Below, piece after piece: positions 11,624 through 25,100 of a DNA stretch of 64,000 bases (its first letter is position 1; every line of letters begins with the position of its first letter). The stretch comes from Diprion similis. Its lineage: Eukaryota; Arthropoda; Insecta; Hymenoptera; Diprionidae. The notes under the pieces are model-generated. The model saw only the letters and a program-made list of their open reading frames with translations, ran no database searches and had not been told where the DNA came from. Location: contig NC_060114.1 of the NCBI RefSeq assembly GCF_021155765.1, positions 21,496,501 through 21,560,500 on the forward strand, given 5' to 3'. A program made the translations under genes and the position numbers.

Positions 11624-13189
11624 TTTGTTCGGAGGGAGTTTGTGTTTTTTATTCTATCTTTATTTCCGTTTTCGAATTTGTGCTGTGTATATAGTAGGCC
11701 CACATACACACACGCACGCTACATACGTATTTTCTTGTACCTCGATTGTTTTGTACGGCACACCAACGGGCTAAATTGACAGCTGACAGAATCGTCTGCA
11801 GGCTGACTCTCCGGGTCTATTCCAGGCCCCTTCGCCTGGCTCCTCACTTCTACGATTGACTCCACCAAGTAGAGCAGATTATTACTTATCCTTCACAGCA
11901 GAAATTCAAGACGATATACATATGTATGATTTTAAAACGCCTCCTCGGGGCGCTACCAGTACGCGGTTTAGATAAGGTTGGTTTAGATTGGGTCAGGTTA
12001 GGTTTTACGTCGATAATTCGATAGTTGATACTCGAAATACTTTACGTGTGTACTTCGAACCAGGTGGCGCGTCTGTCTTTTTACTTCTCAATGTTCCTAT
12101 GAGTGGGCGCTGGTAGCTGTTCGGTATTGTTTTTTTTATCGTTGTAAAGACAACAGGTAGGGTCGTTACTACGCCTTGTATACTAACAATAACAAATCTA
12201 GCAGAAGTTCCAGGTGTTACGGGGGTGTCTGGTCAATTTCGAAGTTAGCCCTTTTTCGTGATTAGGGTTTTAAAAATATCGTCAAAATTATACACGTTAT
12301 AAAACACACTTTTTTGGAATAAAACGGCCTGCACTGGACTTACTGTTCTTATTGGAACCTGAATCTCTACTACATATATTTATGAAAAAAAACGTAGAAC
12401 CAAGTGGCTCAAACGCTGTATCGACCTCATTTTGCGAGGAAGAGCAATCGCGTGCCGTTTTGAGTCGGTTCGTCCAGCAAATAGGAAAACACGGCCGAAG
12501 AACGGTAGAATTTAGCCGGATTTTCGCTGTTGTTAGTCCTACGAGGTTGTAACTGTGTTTCGAATTCTCAAGGTCCACTTAGTCGAAGAAGAATCGCACA
12601 AATCGTTTTCAGTAAAAGAAATACCTGTGTTCAAAGATTGCAAATAAGCAAGGCTAACCCCTTTCAACAATGTTTCGATAGGTCTGGCCTGAATGCGTGA
12701 AAGTTGCAGAGTTTTCGAAAAGGTGGGGAAATGAAATAACAAATTTGTTGCTACCAAGTTTCAGCTGGTTATTCGAGATACCTTAATTTTATGGGTACAA
12801 GTGTTTGGGTGTTAGTGTATGTAGTAATTTAAAAGGCTACCTGAAAGTATGAAGTGAAAGACAAGAAGAAATTCAAAAGTATGATTGAACATTATATAAT
12901 AAGTTTGAATATTATAACAGGACATGTGAGTTGCAGTATATGTTGTCTTAAGCAGTATATAGAAAATATTGTATGTGATACTAATTTTCGTAGTTATTAA
13001 GTATTGTTTGGCCTCCGGCTTGCGTCCAAGCGCAACACACCTCTGCAGAATGCGATGTATTATGAGTGTCATATCGTTTTCATTTTATGTATCCTCCACT
13101 GAAATAAAATGAATGATTGCATTTTCCCTTATTTAAATCGCATTTTGTCACCTGTTGGTCCCACTACCATTTGAACACGAAACGAAGAA
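11624..13189. other. Synaptojanin upstream region and left flank of the satellite
   Basis: No coding exon is recognisable. The minus-strand synaptojanin promoter and 5' untranslated sequence should lie just above 11624; a GC-richer patch is seen near 11760-11860. A decayed satellite-like unit occupies about 12400-12740 and is listed separately. The rest shows no structure I can name. Confidence 0.4.
12400..12740 (+). repeat. Decayed, isolated copy of the 312-bp satellite monomer
   Basis: Collinear but strongly diverged match to the array monomer: GCTGTT(G)TTAGTCCTACGA, then GAATTCTCAAGGTCCACTTAGTCGA in place of the usual GAGTTCCTGGTGGTCGAATTACTC, then AAGGCTAACCCCTTT followed by TTTCGA and TTTTCGAAAAGG. 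It is in the same orientation as the array and separated from it by about 450 bp of unrelated DNA. Edges are approximate. Confidence 0.65.
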
Positions 13190-16100
13190 TTTCCTTCGTA
13201 TCTTTTCTGCTGTTGGTCCTACGCAATGTTTGATGTCTTTCATAGGTTCCTGAAGGTCGTATTAGTCGAGAAAGGGTAAAACTAATCAATTCAAAGACGA
13301 AAGATTTTTGACACGAGGAAAAGTGAGGCTAACCCCTTTGGATTTTTGTCAAAAATTTCGACGATTCCGGAAAAGGCTGCGATTAATTTTGTGGGGCACT
13401 ATTCCGACGTAATTTTGCGAGAGAACACGATTAAGCGCACTCCCAATACGCTGCAAGCAGCGCTTGAGAAGTTACAGCCAAAAAACTGCAGATTTTCATC
13501 GTCATTTCTTTGCTGTTGGTCCTACGACCTTTTTCATGTGTTTTCTGAGTTCCTGGTGGTCGAATTACTCTAAAAAGGGTCATGCCAATCGATTCGGAGA
13601 CGCAAAATTTTCGGCTCCGAAAATCAAGAAAAAACCAAGGCTAACCCCTTTGGATTTTTGTCAAAAATTTCGACGATTCCGGAAAAGGCTGCGATTGATT
13701 TTGTAGGGCACTATTCCGACGTAATTTTGCGAGAGAAAACGATTAAGCGCAGTCCCAATACGCTGCAAGCAGCGCTTGAAAAGTTACAGCCAAAAAACTG
13801 CAGATTTTCATCGTCATTTCTTTGCTGTTGGTCCGACGACCTTTTTCATGTGTTTTCTGAGTTCCTGGTGGTCGAATTACTCTAGAAAGGGTCATGCCAA
13901 TCGATTCGGAGACGCAAAATTTTCGGCTCCGAAAATCAAGAAAAAACTAAGGCTAACCCCTTTGGATTTTTGTCGAAAATTTCGACGATTCCGGAAAAGG
14001 CTGCGATTGATTTTGTAGAGCACTATTCCGACGTAATTTTGCGAGAGAAAACGATTAAGCGCAGTCCCAATACGCTGCAAGCAGCGCCTGAAAAGTTACA
14101 GCCAAAAAACTGCAGATTTTCATCGTCATTTCTTTGCTGTTGGTCCTACGATCTTTTTCATGTGTTTTCTGAGTTCCTGGTGGTCGGATTACTCTAGGAA
14201 GGGTCATGTCAATCGATTCGGAGACGCAAAATTTTCGGCTCCGAAAATCAAGAAAAAACTAAGGCTAACCCCTTTGGATTCTTGTCGGAAATTTCGACGA
14301 TTCCGGAAAAGGCTGCGATTGATTTTGTAGGGCACTATTCCGACGTAATTTTGCGAGAGAAAACGATTGAGCGCAGTCCCAATACGCTGCAAGCAGCGCC
14401 TGAAGAGTTACAGCCAAAAAACTGCAGATTTTCATCGTCATTTCTCTGCTGTTGGTCCTACGCTCTTTTTCATGTGTTTTCTGAGTTCCTGGTGGTCGAA
14501 TTACTCTAGAAAGGGTCATGCTAATCGATTCGGAGACGCAAAATTTTCGGCTCCGAAAATCAAGAAAAAACCAAGGCTAACCCCTTTGGATTTTTGTCAA
14601 AAATTTCGACGATTCCGGAAAAGGCTGCGATTGATTTTGTAGGGCACTATTCCGACGTAATTTTGCGAGAAAAAACGATTAAGCGCAGTCCCAATACGCT
14701 GCAAGCAGCGCTTGAAAAGTTACAGCCAAAAAACTGCAGATTTTCATCGTCATTTCTTTGCTGTTGATCCGACGACCTTTTTCATGTGTTTTCTGAGTTC
14801 CTGGTGGTCGAATTACTCTAGAAAGGGTCATGCCAATCGATTCGGAGACGCAAAATTTTCGGCTCCGAAAATCAAGAAAAAACTAAGGCTAACCCCTTTG
14901 GATTTGTGTCAAAAATTTCGACGATTCCGGAAAAGGCTGCAATTGATTTTGTAGGGCACTATTCCGACGTAATTTTGCGAGAGAAAACGATTAAGCGCAG
15001 TCCCAATACGCTGCAAGCAGCGCCTGAAAAGTTACAGCCAAAAAACTGCAGATTTTCATCGTCATTTCTTTGCTGTTGGTCCTACGATCTTTTTCATGTG
15101 TTTTCTGAGTTCCTGGTGGTCGGATTACTCTAGAAAGGGTCATGCCAATCGATTCGGAGACGCGAAATTTTCGGCTCCGAAAATTAAGAAAAAACTAAGG
15201 CCAACCCCTTTGGATTTTCAACAAAAATTTCGACGATTCCGGAAAAGGCTGCGATTGATTTTGTAGGGCATTATTCCGACGTAATTTTGCGAGAGAAAAC
15301 GATTAAGCGCAGTCCCAATACGCTGCAAGCAGCGCCTGAAAAGTTACAGCCAAAAAACTGCAGATTTTCATCGTCATTTCTTTGCTGTTGGTCCTACGAC
15401 CTTTTTCATGTGTTTTCTGAGTACCTGGTGGTCGAATTACTCTAGAAAGGGTCATGCCAATCGATTCGGAGACGCAAAATTTTCGGCTCCGAAAATCAAG
15501 AAAAAACCAAGGCTAACCCCTTTGGATTTTTGTCGAAAATTTCGACGATTCCGGAAAAGGCAGCGATTAATTTTGCAGGGCACTATTCCGACGTAGTTTT
15601 GCAAGAGAAAACGATTGAGCGCAGTCCCAATACGCTGCAAGCAGCGCCTGAAAAGTTACAGCCAAAAAACTGCAGATTTTCATCGTCATTTCTCTGCTGT
15701 TGGTCCTACGATCTTTTTCATGTGTTTTCTGAGTTCCTGGTGGTCGAATTACTCTAGAAAGAGTCATGCCAATCGATTCGGAGACGCAAAATTTTCGGCT
15801 CCGAAAATCAAGAAAAAACCAAGGCTAACCCCTTTGGATTTTTGTCGAAAATTTCGACGATTCCGGAAAAGGCTGCGATTGATTTTGTAGGGCACTATTC
15901 CGACGTAATTTTGCGAGAGAAAACGATTGAGCGCAGTCCCAATACGCTGCAAGCAGCGCCTGAAAAGTTACAGCCAAAAAACTGCAGATTTTCATCGTCA
16001 TTTCTTTGCTGTTGGTCCTACGACCTTTTTCATGTGTTTTCTGAGTTCCTGGTGGTCGAATTACTCTAGATAGGGTCATGCCAATCGATTCGGAGACGCA

Positions 16101-19100
16101 AAATTTTCGGCTCCGAAAATCAAGAAAAAACCAAGGCTAACCCCTTTGGATTTTTGTCAAAAATTTCGACGATTCCGGAAAAGGCTGCGATTGATTTTGT
16201 AGGGCACTATTCCGACGTAATTTTGCGAGAGAAAACGATTAAGCGCAGTCCCAATACGCTGCAAGCAGCGCTTGAAAAGTTACAGCCAAAAAACTGCAGA
16301 TTTTCATCGTCATTTCTTTGCTGTTGATCCGACGACCTTTTTCATGTGTTTTCTGAGTTCCTGGTGGTCGAATTACTCTAGAAAGGGTCATGCCAATCGA
16401 TTCGGAGACGCAAAATTTTCGGCTCCGAAAATCAAGAAAAAACTAAGGCTAACCCCTTTGGATTTTTGTCGAAAATTTCGACGATTCCGGAAAAGGCTGC
16501 GATTGATTTTGTAGGGCACTATTCCGACGTAATTTTGCGAGAGAAAACGATTAAGCGCAGTCCCAATACGCTGCAAGCAGCGCCTGAAAAGTTACAGCCA
16601 AAAAACTGCAGATTTTCATCGTCATTTCTTTGCTGTTGATCCGACGACCTTTTTCATGTGTTTTCTGAGTTCCTGGTGGTCGAATTACTCTAGAAAGGGT
16701 CATGCCAATCGATTCGGAGACGCAAAATTTTCGGCTCCGAAAATCAAGAAAAAACTAAGGCTAACCCCTTTGGATTTTTGTCGAAAATTTCGACGATTTC
16801 GGAAAAGGCTGCGATTGATTTTGTAGGGCACTATTCCGACGTAATTTTGCGAGAGAAAACGATTAAGCGCAGTCCCAATACGCTGCAAGCAGCGCCTGAA
16901 AAGTTACAGCCAAAAAACTGCAGATTTTCATCGTCATTTCTTTGCTGTTGGTCCTACGATCTTTTTCATGTGTTTTCTGAGTTCCTGGTGGTCGGATTAC
17001 TCTAGAAAGGGTCATGCCAATCGATTCGGAGACGCGAAATTTTCGGCTCCGAAAATCAAGAAAAAACTAAGGCTAACCCCTTTGGATTTTTGTCAAAAAT
17101 TTCGACGATTCCGGAAAAGGCTGCGATTGATTTTGTAGGGCACGATTCCGACGTAATTTTGCGAGAGAAAACGATTGAGCGCAGTCCCAATACGCTGCAA
17201 GCAGCGCTTGAAAAGTTACAGCCAAAAAACTGCAGATTTTCATCGTCATTTCTCTGCTGTTGGTCCTACGCTCTTTTTTATGTGTTTTTTGAGTTCCTGG
17301 TCGTCGAATTACTCTAAAAAGGGTCATGCTAATCGATTCGGAGACGCGAAATTTTCGGCTCCGAAAATCAAGAAAAAACTAAGGCTAACCCCTTTGGATT
17401 TTTGTCAAAAATTTCGACGATTCCGGAAAAGGCTGCGATTGATTTTGTAGGGCACGATTCCGACGTAATTTTGCGAGAGAAAACGATTGAGCGCAGTCCC
17501 AATACGCTGCAAGCAGCGCTTGAAAAGTTACAGCCAAAAAACTGCAGATTTTCATCGTCATTTCTCTGCTGTTGGTCCTACGCTCTTTTTTATGTGTTTT
17601 TTGAGTTCCTGGTCGTCGAATTACTCTAAAAAGGGTCATGCTAATCGATTCGGAGACGCAAAATTTTCGGCTCCGAAAATCAAGAAAAAACCAAGGCCAA
17701 CCCCTTTGGATTTTTGTCGAAAATTTCGACGATTCCGGAAAAGGCTGCGATTGATTTTGTAGGGCACTATTCCGACGTAATTTTGCGAGAGAAAACGATT
17801 GAGCGCAGTCCCAATACGCTGCAAGCAGCGCTTGAAAAGTTACAGCCAAAAAACTGCAGATTTTCATCGTCATTTCTTTGCTGTTGGTCCTACGATCTTT
17901 TTCATGTGTTTTCTGAGTTCCTGGTGGTCAAATTACTCTAAAAAGGGTCATGCCAATTGATTCGGAGACGCGAAATTTTCGGCTCCGAAAATCAAGAAAA
18001 AACCAAGGCTAACCCCTTTGGATTCTTGTCGAAAATTTCGACGATTCCGGAAAAGGCTGCGATTAATTTTGTAGGGCACTATTCCGACGTAATTTATCGA
18101 GAGAAAACGATCGAGCGCAGTCCCAATACGCTGCAAGCAGCGCCTGAAGAGTTACAGCCAAAAAACTGCAGATTTCCATCGTCATTTCTCTGCTGTTGGT
18201 CCTACGCTCTTTTTTATGTGTTTTCTGAGTTCCTGATGGTCGAATTACTCCAGAAAGGGTCATGCCAATCGATTCAGAGACGCAAAATTTTCGGCTTCGA
18301 AAATCAAGAAAAAACTAAGGCTAACCCCTTTGGATTTTTGTCAAAAATTTCGACGATTCCGGAAAAGGCTGCGATTGATTTTGTAGGGCACTATTCCGAC
18401 GTAATTTTGCGAGAGAAAGCGATTAAGCGCAGTCCCAATACGCTGCAAGCAGCGCTTGAAAAGTTACAGCCAAAAAACTGCAGATTTTCATCGTCATTTC
18501 TTTGCTGTTGATCCGACGACCTTTTTCATGTGTTTTCTGAGTTCCTGGTGGTCGAATTACTCTAGAAAGGGTCATGCCAATCGATTCGGAGACGCAAAAT
18601 TTTTGGCTCCGAAAATCAAGAAAAAACTAAGGCTAACCCCTTTGGATTTTTGTCGAAAATTTCGACGATTCCGGAAAAGGCTGCGATTAATTTTGTAGGG
18701 CACTATTCCGACGTAATTTTGCAAGAGAAAACGATTGAGCGCAGTCCCAATACGCTGCAAGCAGCGCTTGAAAAGTTACAGCCAAAAAACTGCAGATTTT
18801 CATCGTCATTTCTTTGCTGTTGGTCCTACGACCTTTTTCATGTGTTTTCTGAGTTCCTGGTGGTCGAATTACTCTAGATAGGGTCATGCCAATCGATTCG
18901 GAGACGCAAAATTTTCGGCTCCGAAAATCAAGAAAAAACCAAGGCTAACCCCTTTGGATTTTTGTCAAAAATTTCGACGATTCCGGAAAAGGCTGCGATT
19001 GATTTTGTAGGGCACTATTCCGACGTAATTTTGCGAGAGAAAACGATTAAGCGCAGTCCCAATACGCTGCAAGCAGCGCTTGAAAAGTTACAGCCAAAAA

Positions 19101-22100
19101 ACTGCAGATTTTCATCGTCATTTCTTTGCTGTTGATCCGACGACCTTTTTCATGTGTTTTCTGAGTTCCTGGTGGTCGAATTACTCTAGAAAGGGTCATG
19201 CCAATCGATTCGGAGACGCAAAATTTTCGGCTCCGAAAATCAAGAAAAAACCAAGGCTAACCCCTTTGGATTTTTGTCAAAAATTTCGACGATTCCGGAA
19301 AAGGCTGCGATTGATTTTGTAGGGCACTATTCCGACGTAATTTTGCGAGAGAAAACGATTGAGCGCAGTCCCAATACGCTGCAAGCAGCGCTTGAAAAGT
19401 TACAGCCAAAAAACTGCAGATTTTCATCGTCATTTCTTTGCTGTTGGTCCTACGATCTTTTTCATGTGTTTTCTGAGTTCCTGGTGGTCAAATTACTCTA
19501 AAAAGGGTCATGCCAATTGATTCGGAGACGCGAAATTTTCGGCTCCGAAAATCAAGAAAAAACCAAGGCTAACCCCTTTGGATTCTTGTCGAAAATTTCG
19601 ACGATTCCGGAAAAGGCTGCGATTAATTTTGTAGGGCACTATTCCGACGTAATTTATCGAGAGAAAACGATCGAGCGCAGTCCCAATACGCTGCAAGCAG
19701 CGCCTGAAGAGTTACAGCCAAAAAACTGCAGATTTCCATCGTCATTTCTCTGCTGTTGGTCCTACGCTCTTTTTTATGTGTTTTCTGAGTTCCTGATGGT
19801 CGAATTACTCCAGAAAGGGTCATGCCAATCGATTCAGAGACGCAAAATTTTCGGCTTCGAAAATCAAGAAAAAACTAAGGCTAACCCCTTTGGATTTTTG
19901 TCAAAAATTTCGACGATTCCGGAAAAGGCTGCGATTGATTTTGTAGGGCACTATTCCGACGTAATTTTGCGAGAGAAAGCGATTAAGCGCAGTCCCAATA
20001 CGCTGCAAGCAGCGCTTGAAAAGTTACAGCCAAAAAACTGCAGATTTTCATCGTCATTTCTTTGCTGTTGATCCGACGACCTTTTTCATGTGTTTTCTGA
20101 GTTCCTGGTGGTCGAATTACTCTAGAAAGGGTCATGCCAATCGATTCGGAGACGCAAAATTTTTGGCTCCGAAAATCAAGAAAAAACTAAGGCTAACCCC
20201 TTTGGATTTTTGTCGAAAATTTCGACGATTCCGGAAAAGGCTGCGATTAATTTTGTAGGGCACTATTCCGACGTAATTTTGCAAGAGAAAACGATTGAGC
20301 GCAGTCCCAATACGCTGCAAGCAGCGCTTGAAAAGTTACAGCCAAAAAACTGCAGATTTTCATCGTCATTTCTTTGCTGTTGGTCCTACGACCTTTTTCA
20401 TGTGTTTTCTGAGTTCCTGGTGGTCGAATTACTCTAGATAGGGTCATGCCAATCGATTCGGAGACGCAAAATTTTCGGCTCCGAAAATCAAGAAAAAACC
20501 AAGGCTAACCCCTTTGGATTTTTGTCAAAAATTTCGACGATTCCGGAAAAGGCTGCGATTGATTTTGTAGGGCACTATTCCGACGTAATTTTGCGAGAGA
20601 AAACGATTAAGCGCAGTCCCAATACGCTGCAAGCAGCGCTTGAAAAGTTACAGCCAAAAAACTGCAGATTTTCATCGTCATTTCTTTGCTGTTGATCCGA
20701 CGACCTTTTTCATGTGTTTTCTGAGTTCCTGGTGGTCGAATTACTCTAGAAAGGGTCATGCCAATCGATTCGGAGACGCAAAATTTTCGGCTCCGAAAAT
20801 CAAGAAAAAACCAAGGCTAACCCCTTTGGATTTTTGTCAAAAATTTCGACGATTCCGGAAAAGGCTGCGATTGATTTTGTAGGGCACTATTCCGACGTAA
20901 TTTTGCGAGAGAAAACGATTAAGCGCAGTCCCAATACGCTGCAAGCAGCGCTTGAAAAGTTACAGCCAAAAAACTGCAGATTTTCATCGTCATTTCTTTG
21001 CTGTTGATCCGACGACCTTTTTCATGTGTTTTCTGAGTTCCTGGTGGTCGAATTACTCTAGAAAGGGTCATGCCAATCGATTCGGAGACGCAAAATTTTC
21101 GGCTCCGAAAATCAAGAAAAAACTAAGGCTAACCCCTTTGGATTTTTGTCGAAAATTTCGACGATTTCGGAAAAGGCTGCGATTGATTTTGTAGGGCACT
21201 ATTCCGACGTAATTTTGCGAGAGAAAACGATTAAGCGCAGTCCCAATACGCTGCAAGCAGCGCCTGAAAAGTTACAGCCAAAAAACTGCAGATTTTCATC
21301 GTCATTTCTTTGCTGTTGGTCCTACGACCTTTTTCATGTGTTTTCTGAGTTCCTGGTGGTCGAATTACTCTAGAAAGGGTCATGCCAATCGATTCGGAGA
21401 CGCAAAATTCTCGGCTCCGAAAATCAAGAAAAAACCAAGGCTAACCCCTTTGGATTTTTGTCAAAAATTTCGACGATTCCGGAAAAGGCTGCAATTGATT
21501 TTGTAGGGCACTATTCCGACGTGATTTTGCGAGAGAAAACGACTAAGCGCAGTCCCAATACGCTGCAAGCAGCGCCTGAAAAGTTACAGCCAAAAAACTG
21601 CAGATTTTCATCGTCATTTCTTTGCTGTTGGTCCTACGATCTTTTTCATGTGTTTTCTGAGTTCCTGGTGGTCGGATTACTCTAGAAAGGGTCATGCCAA
21701 TCGATTCGGAGACGCGAAATTTTCGGCTCCGAAAATCAAGAAAAAACTAAGGCTAACCCCTTTGGATTTTTGTCAAAAATTTCGACGATTCCGGAAAAGG
21801 CTGCGATTGATTTTGTAGGGCACAATTCCGACGTAATTTTGCGAGAGAAAACGATTGAGCGCAGTCCCAATACGCTGCAAGCAGCGCTTGAAAAGTTACA
21901 GCCAAAAAACTGCAGATTTTCATCGTCATTTCTCTGCTGTTGGTCCTACGCTCTTTTTTATGTGTTTTCTGAGTTCCTGATGGTCGAATTACTCTAGAAA
22001 GGGTCATGCCAATCGATTCGGAGACGCAAAATCTTCGGCTTCGAAAATCAATAAAAAACGAAGGCTAACCCCTTTGGATTTTTGTCAAAAATTTCGACGA

Positions 22101-25100
22101 TTCCGGAAAAGGCTGCGATTGATTTTGTAGGGCACTATTCCGACGTAATTTTGCCAGAGAAAACGATTGAGCGCAGTCCCAATACGCTGCAAGCAGCGCC
22201 TGAAGAGTAACAGCCAAAAAACTGCAGATTTTCATCGTCATTTCTCTGCTGTTGGTCCTACGCTTTTTTTCATGTGTTTTTTGAGTTCCTGGTGGTCGAA
22301 TTACTCTAAAAAGGGTCATGCTAATCGATTCGGAGACGCAAAATTTTCGGCTCCGAAAATCAAGAAAAAACCAAGGCTAACCCCTTTGGATTTTTGTCAA
22401 AAATTTCGACGATTCCGGAAAAGGCTGCGATTGATTTTGTAGGGCACTATTCCGACGTAATTTTGCGAGAGAAAGCGATTAAGCGCAGTCCCAATACGCT
22501 GCAAGCAGCGCTTGAAAAGTTACAGCCAAAAAACTGCAGATTTTCATCGTCATTTCTTTGCTGTTGGTCCTACGATCTTTTTCATGTGTTTTCTGAGTTC
22601 CTGGTGGTCGAATTACTCTAGAAAGGGTCATGCTCATCGATTCGGAGACGCGAAATTTTCGGCTCCGAAAATCAAGAAAAAACTAAGGCTAACCCCTTTG
22701 GATTTTTGTCGAAAATTTCGACGATTCCGGAAAAGGCTGCGATTAATTTTGTAGGGCACTATTCCGACGTAATTTTGCCAGAGAAAACGATTGAGCGCAG
22801 TCCCAATACGCTGCAAGCAGCGCTTGAAAAGTTACAGCCAAAAAACTGCAGATTTTCATTGTCATTTCTTTGCTGTTGGTCCGACGACCTTTTTTATGTG
22901 TTTTCTGAGTTCCTGGTGGTCGAATTACTCTGGAAAGGGTCATGCCAATCGATTCGGAGACGCAAAATTTCCGGCTCCGAAAATCAAGAAAAAACTAAGG
23001 CTAACCCCTTTGGATTTTTGTCGAAAATTTCGACGATTCCGGAAAAGGCTGCGATTAATTTTGTAGGGCACTATTCCGACGTAATTTTGCGAGAGAAAAC
23101 GATCGAGCGCAGTCCCAATACGCTGCAAGCAGCGCCTGAAGAGTTACAGCCAAAAAACTGCAGATTTTCATCGTCATTTCTCTGCTGTTGGTCCTACGCT
23201 CTTTTTTATGTGTTTTCTGAGTTCCTGATGGTCGAATTACTCTAGAAAGGGTCATGCCAATCGATTCGGAGACGCAAAATTTTCGGCTTCGAAAATCAAG
23301 AAAAAACTAAGGCTAACCCCTTTGGATTTTTGTCGAAAATTTCGACGATTCCGGAAAAGGCTGCGATTAATTTTGTAGGGCACTATTCCGACGTAATTTT
23401 GCGAGAGAAAACGATCGAGCGCAGTCCCAATACGCTGCAAGCAGCGCCTGAAGAGTTACAGCCAAAAAACTGCAGATTTCCATCGTCATTTCTCTGCTGT
23501 TGGTCCTACGCTCTTTTTTATGTGTTTTCTGAGTTCCTGGTGGTCGAATTACTCTAGAAAGGGTCATGCCAATCGATTCGGAGACGCAAAATTTTCGGCT
23601 CCGAAAATCAAGAAAAAACCAAGGCCAACCCCTTTGGATTTTTGTCGAAAATTTCGACGATTCCGGAAAAGGCTGCGATTGATTTTGTAGGGCACTATTC
23701 CGACGTAATTTTGCGAGAGAAAACGATTGAGCGCAGTCCCAATACGCTGCAAGCAGCGCTTGAAAAGTTACAGCCAAAAAACTGCAGATTTTCATCGTCA
23801 TTTCTTTGCTGTTGGTCCTACGATCTTTTTCATGTGTTTTCTGAGTTCCTGGTGGTCAAATTACTCTAAAAAGGGTCATGCCAATTGATTCGGAGACGCA
23901 AAATTTTCGGCTCCGAAAATCAAGAAAAAACCAAGGCTAACCCCTTTGGATTCTTGTCGAAAATTTCGACGATTCCGGAAAAGGCTGCGATTAATTTTGT
24001 AGGGCACTATTCCGACGAAATTTATCGAGAGAAAACGATCGAGCGCAGTCCCAATACGCTGCAAGCAGCGCCTGAAGAGTTACAGCCAAAAAACTGCAGA
24101 TTTTCATCGTCATTTCTCTGCTGTTGGTCCTACGCTCTTTTTTATGTGTTTTCTGAGTTCCTGATGGTCGAATTACTCTAGAAAGGGTCATGCCAATCGA
24201 TTCGGAGACGCAAAATTTTCGGCTTCGAAAATCAATAAAAAACGAAGGCTAACCCCTTTGGATTTTTGTCAAAAATTTCGACGATTCCGGAAAAGGCTGC
24301 GATTGATTTTGTAGGGCACTATTCCGACGTAATTTTGCCAGAGAAAACGATTGAGCGCAGTCCCAATACGCTGCAAGCAGCGCCTGAAGAGTTACAGCCA
24401 AAAAACTGCAGATTTTCATCGTCATTTCTCTGCTGTTGGTCCTACGCTTTTTTTCATGTGTTTTTTGAGTTCCTGGTGTCCGAATTACTCTAAAAAGGGT
24501 CATGCTAATCGATTCGAAGACGCAAAATTTTCGGCTCCGAAAATCAAGAAAAAACCAACGCTAACCCCTTTGGATTTTTGTCGAAAATTTCGACGATTCT
24601 GGAAAAGGCTGCGATTGATTTTGTAGGGCACTATTCCGACGTAATTTTGCGAGAGAAAACGATCGAGCCCAGTCCCAATACGCTGCAAGCAGCGCCTGAA
24701 GAGTTACAGCCAAAAAACTGCAGATTTCCATCGTCATTTCTCTGCTGTTGGTCCTACGCTCTTTTTTATGTGTTTTCTGAGTTCCTGATGGTCGAATTAC
24801 TCCAGAAAGGGTCATGCCAATCGATTCGGAGACGCAAAATTTTCGGCTTCGAAAATCAAGAAAAAACTAAGGCTAACCCCTTTGGATTTTTGTCAAAAAT
24901 TTCGACGATTCCGGAAAAGGCTGCGATTGATTTTGTAGGGCACTATTCCGACGTAATTTTGCGAGAGAAAGCGATTAAGCGCAGTCCCAATACGCTGCAA
25001 GCAGCGCTTGAAAAGTTACAGCCAAAAAACTGCAGATTTTCATTGTCATTTCTTTGCTGTTGGTCCGACGACCTTTTTTATGTGTTTTCTGAGTTCCTGG

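Noticed and set aside
13980..13996. CENP-B box-like sequence TTTCGACGATTCCGGAA in the satellite
   Set aside because: It matches only about seven of the nine essential CENP-B box positions (T for A in the middle and CGGA for CGGG), so a centromere-protein site cannot be claimed.
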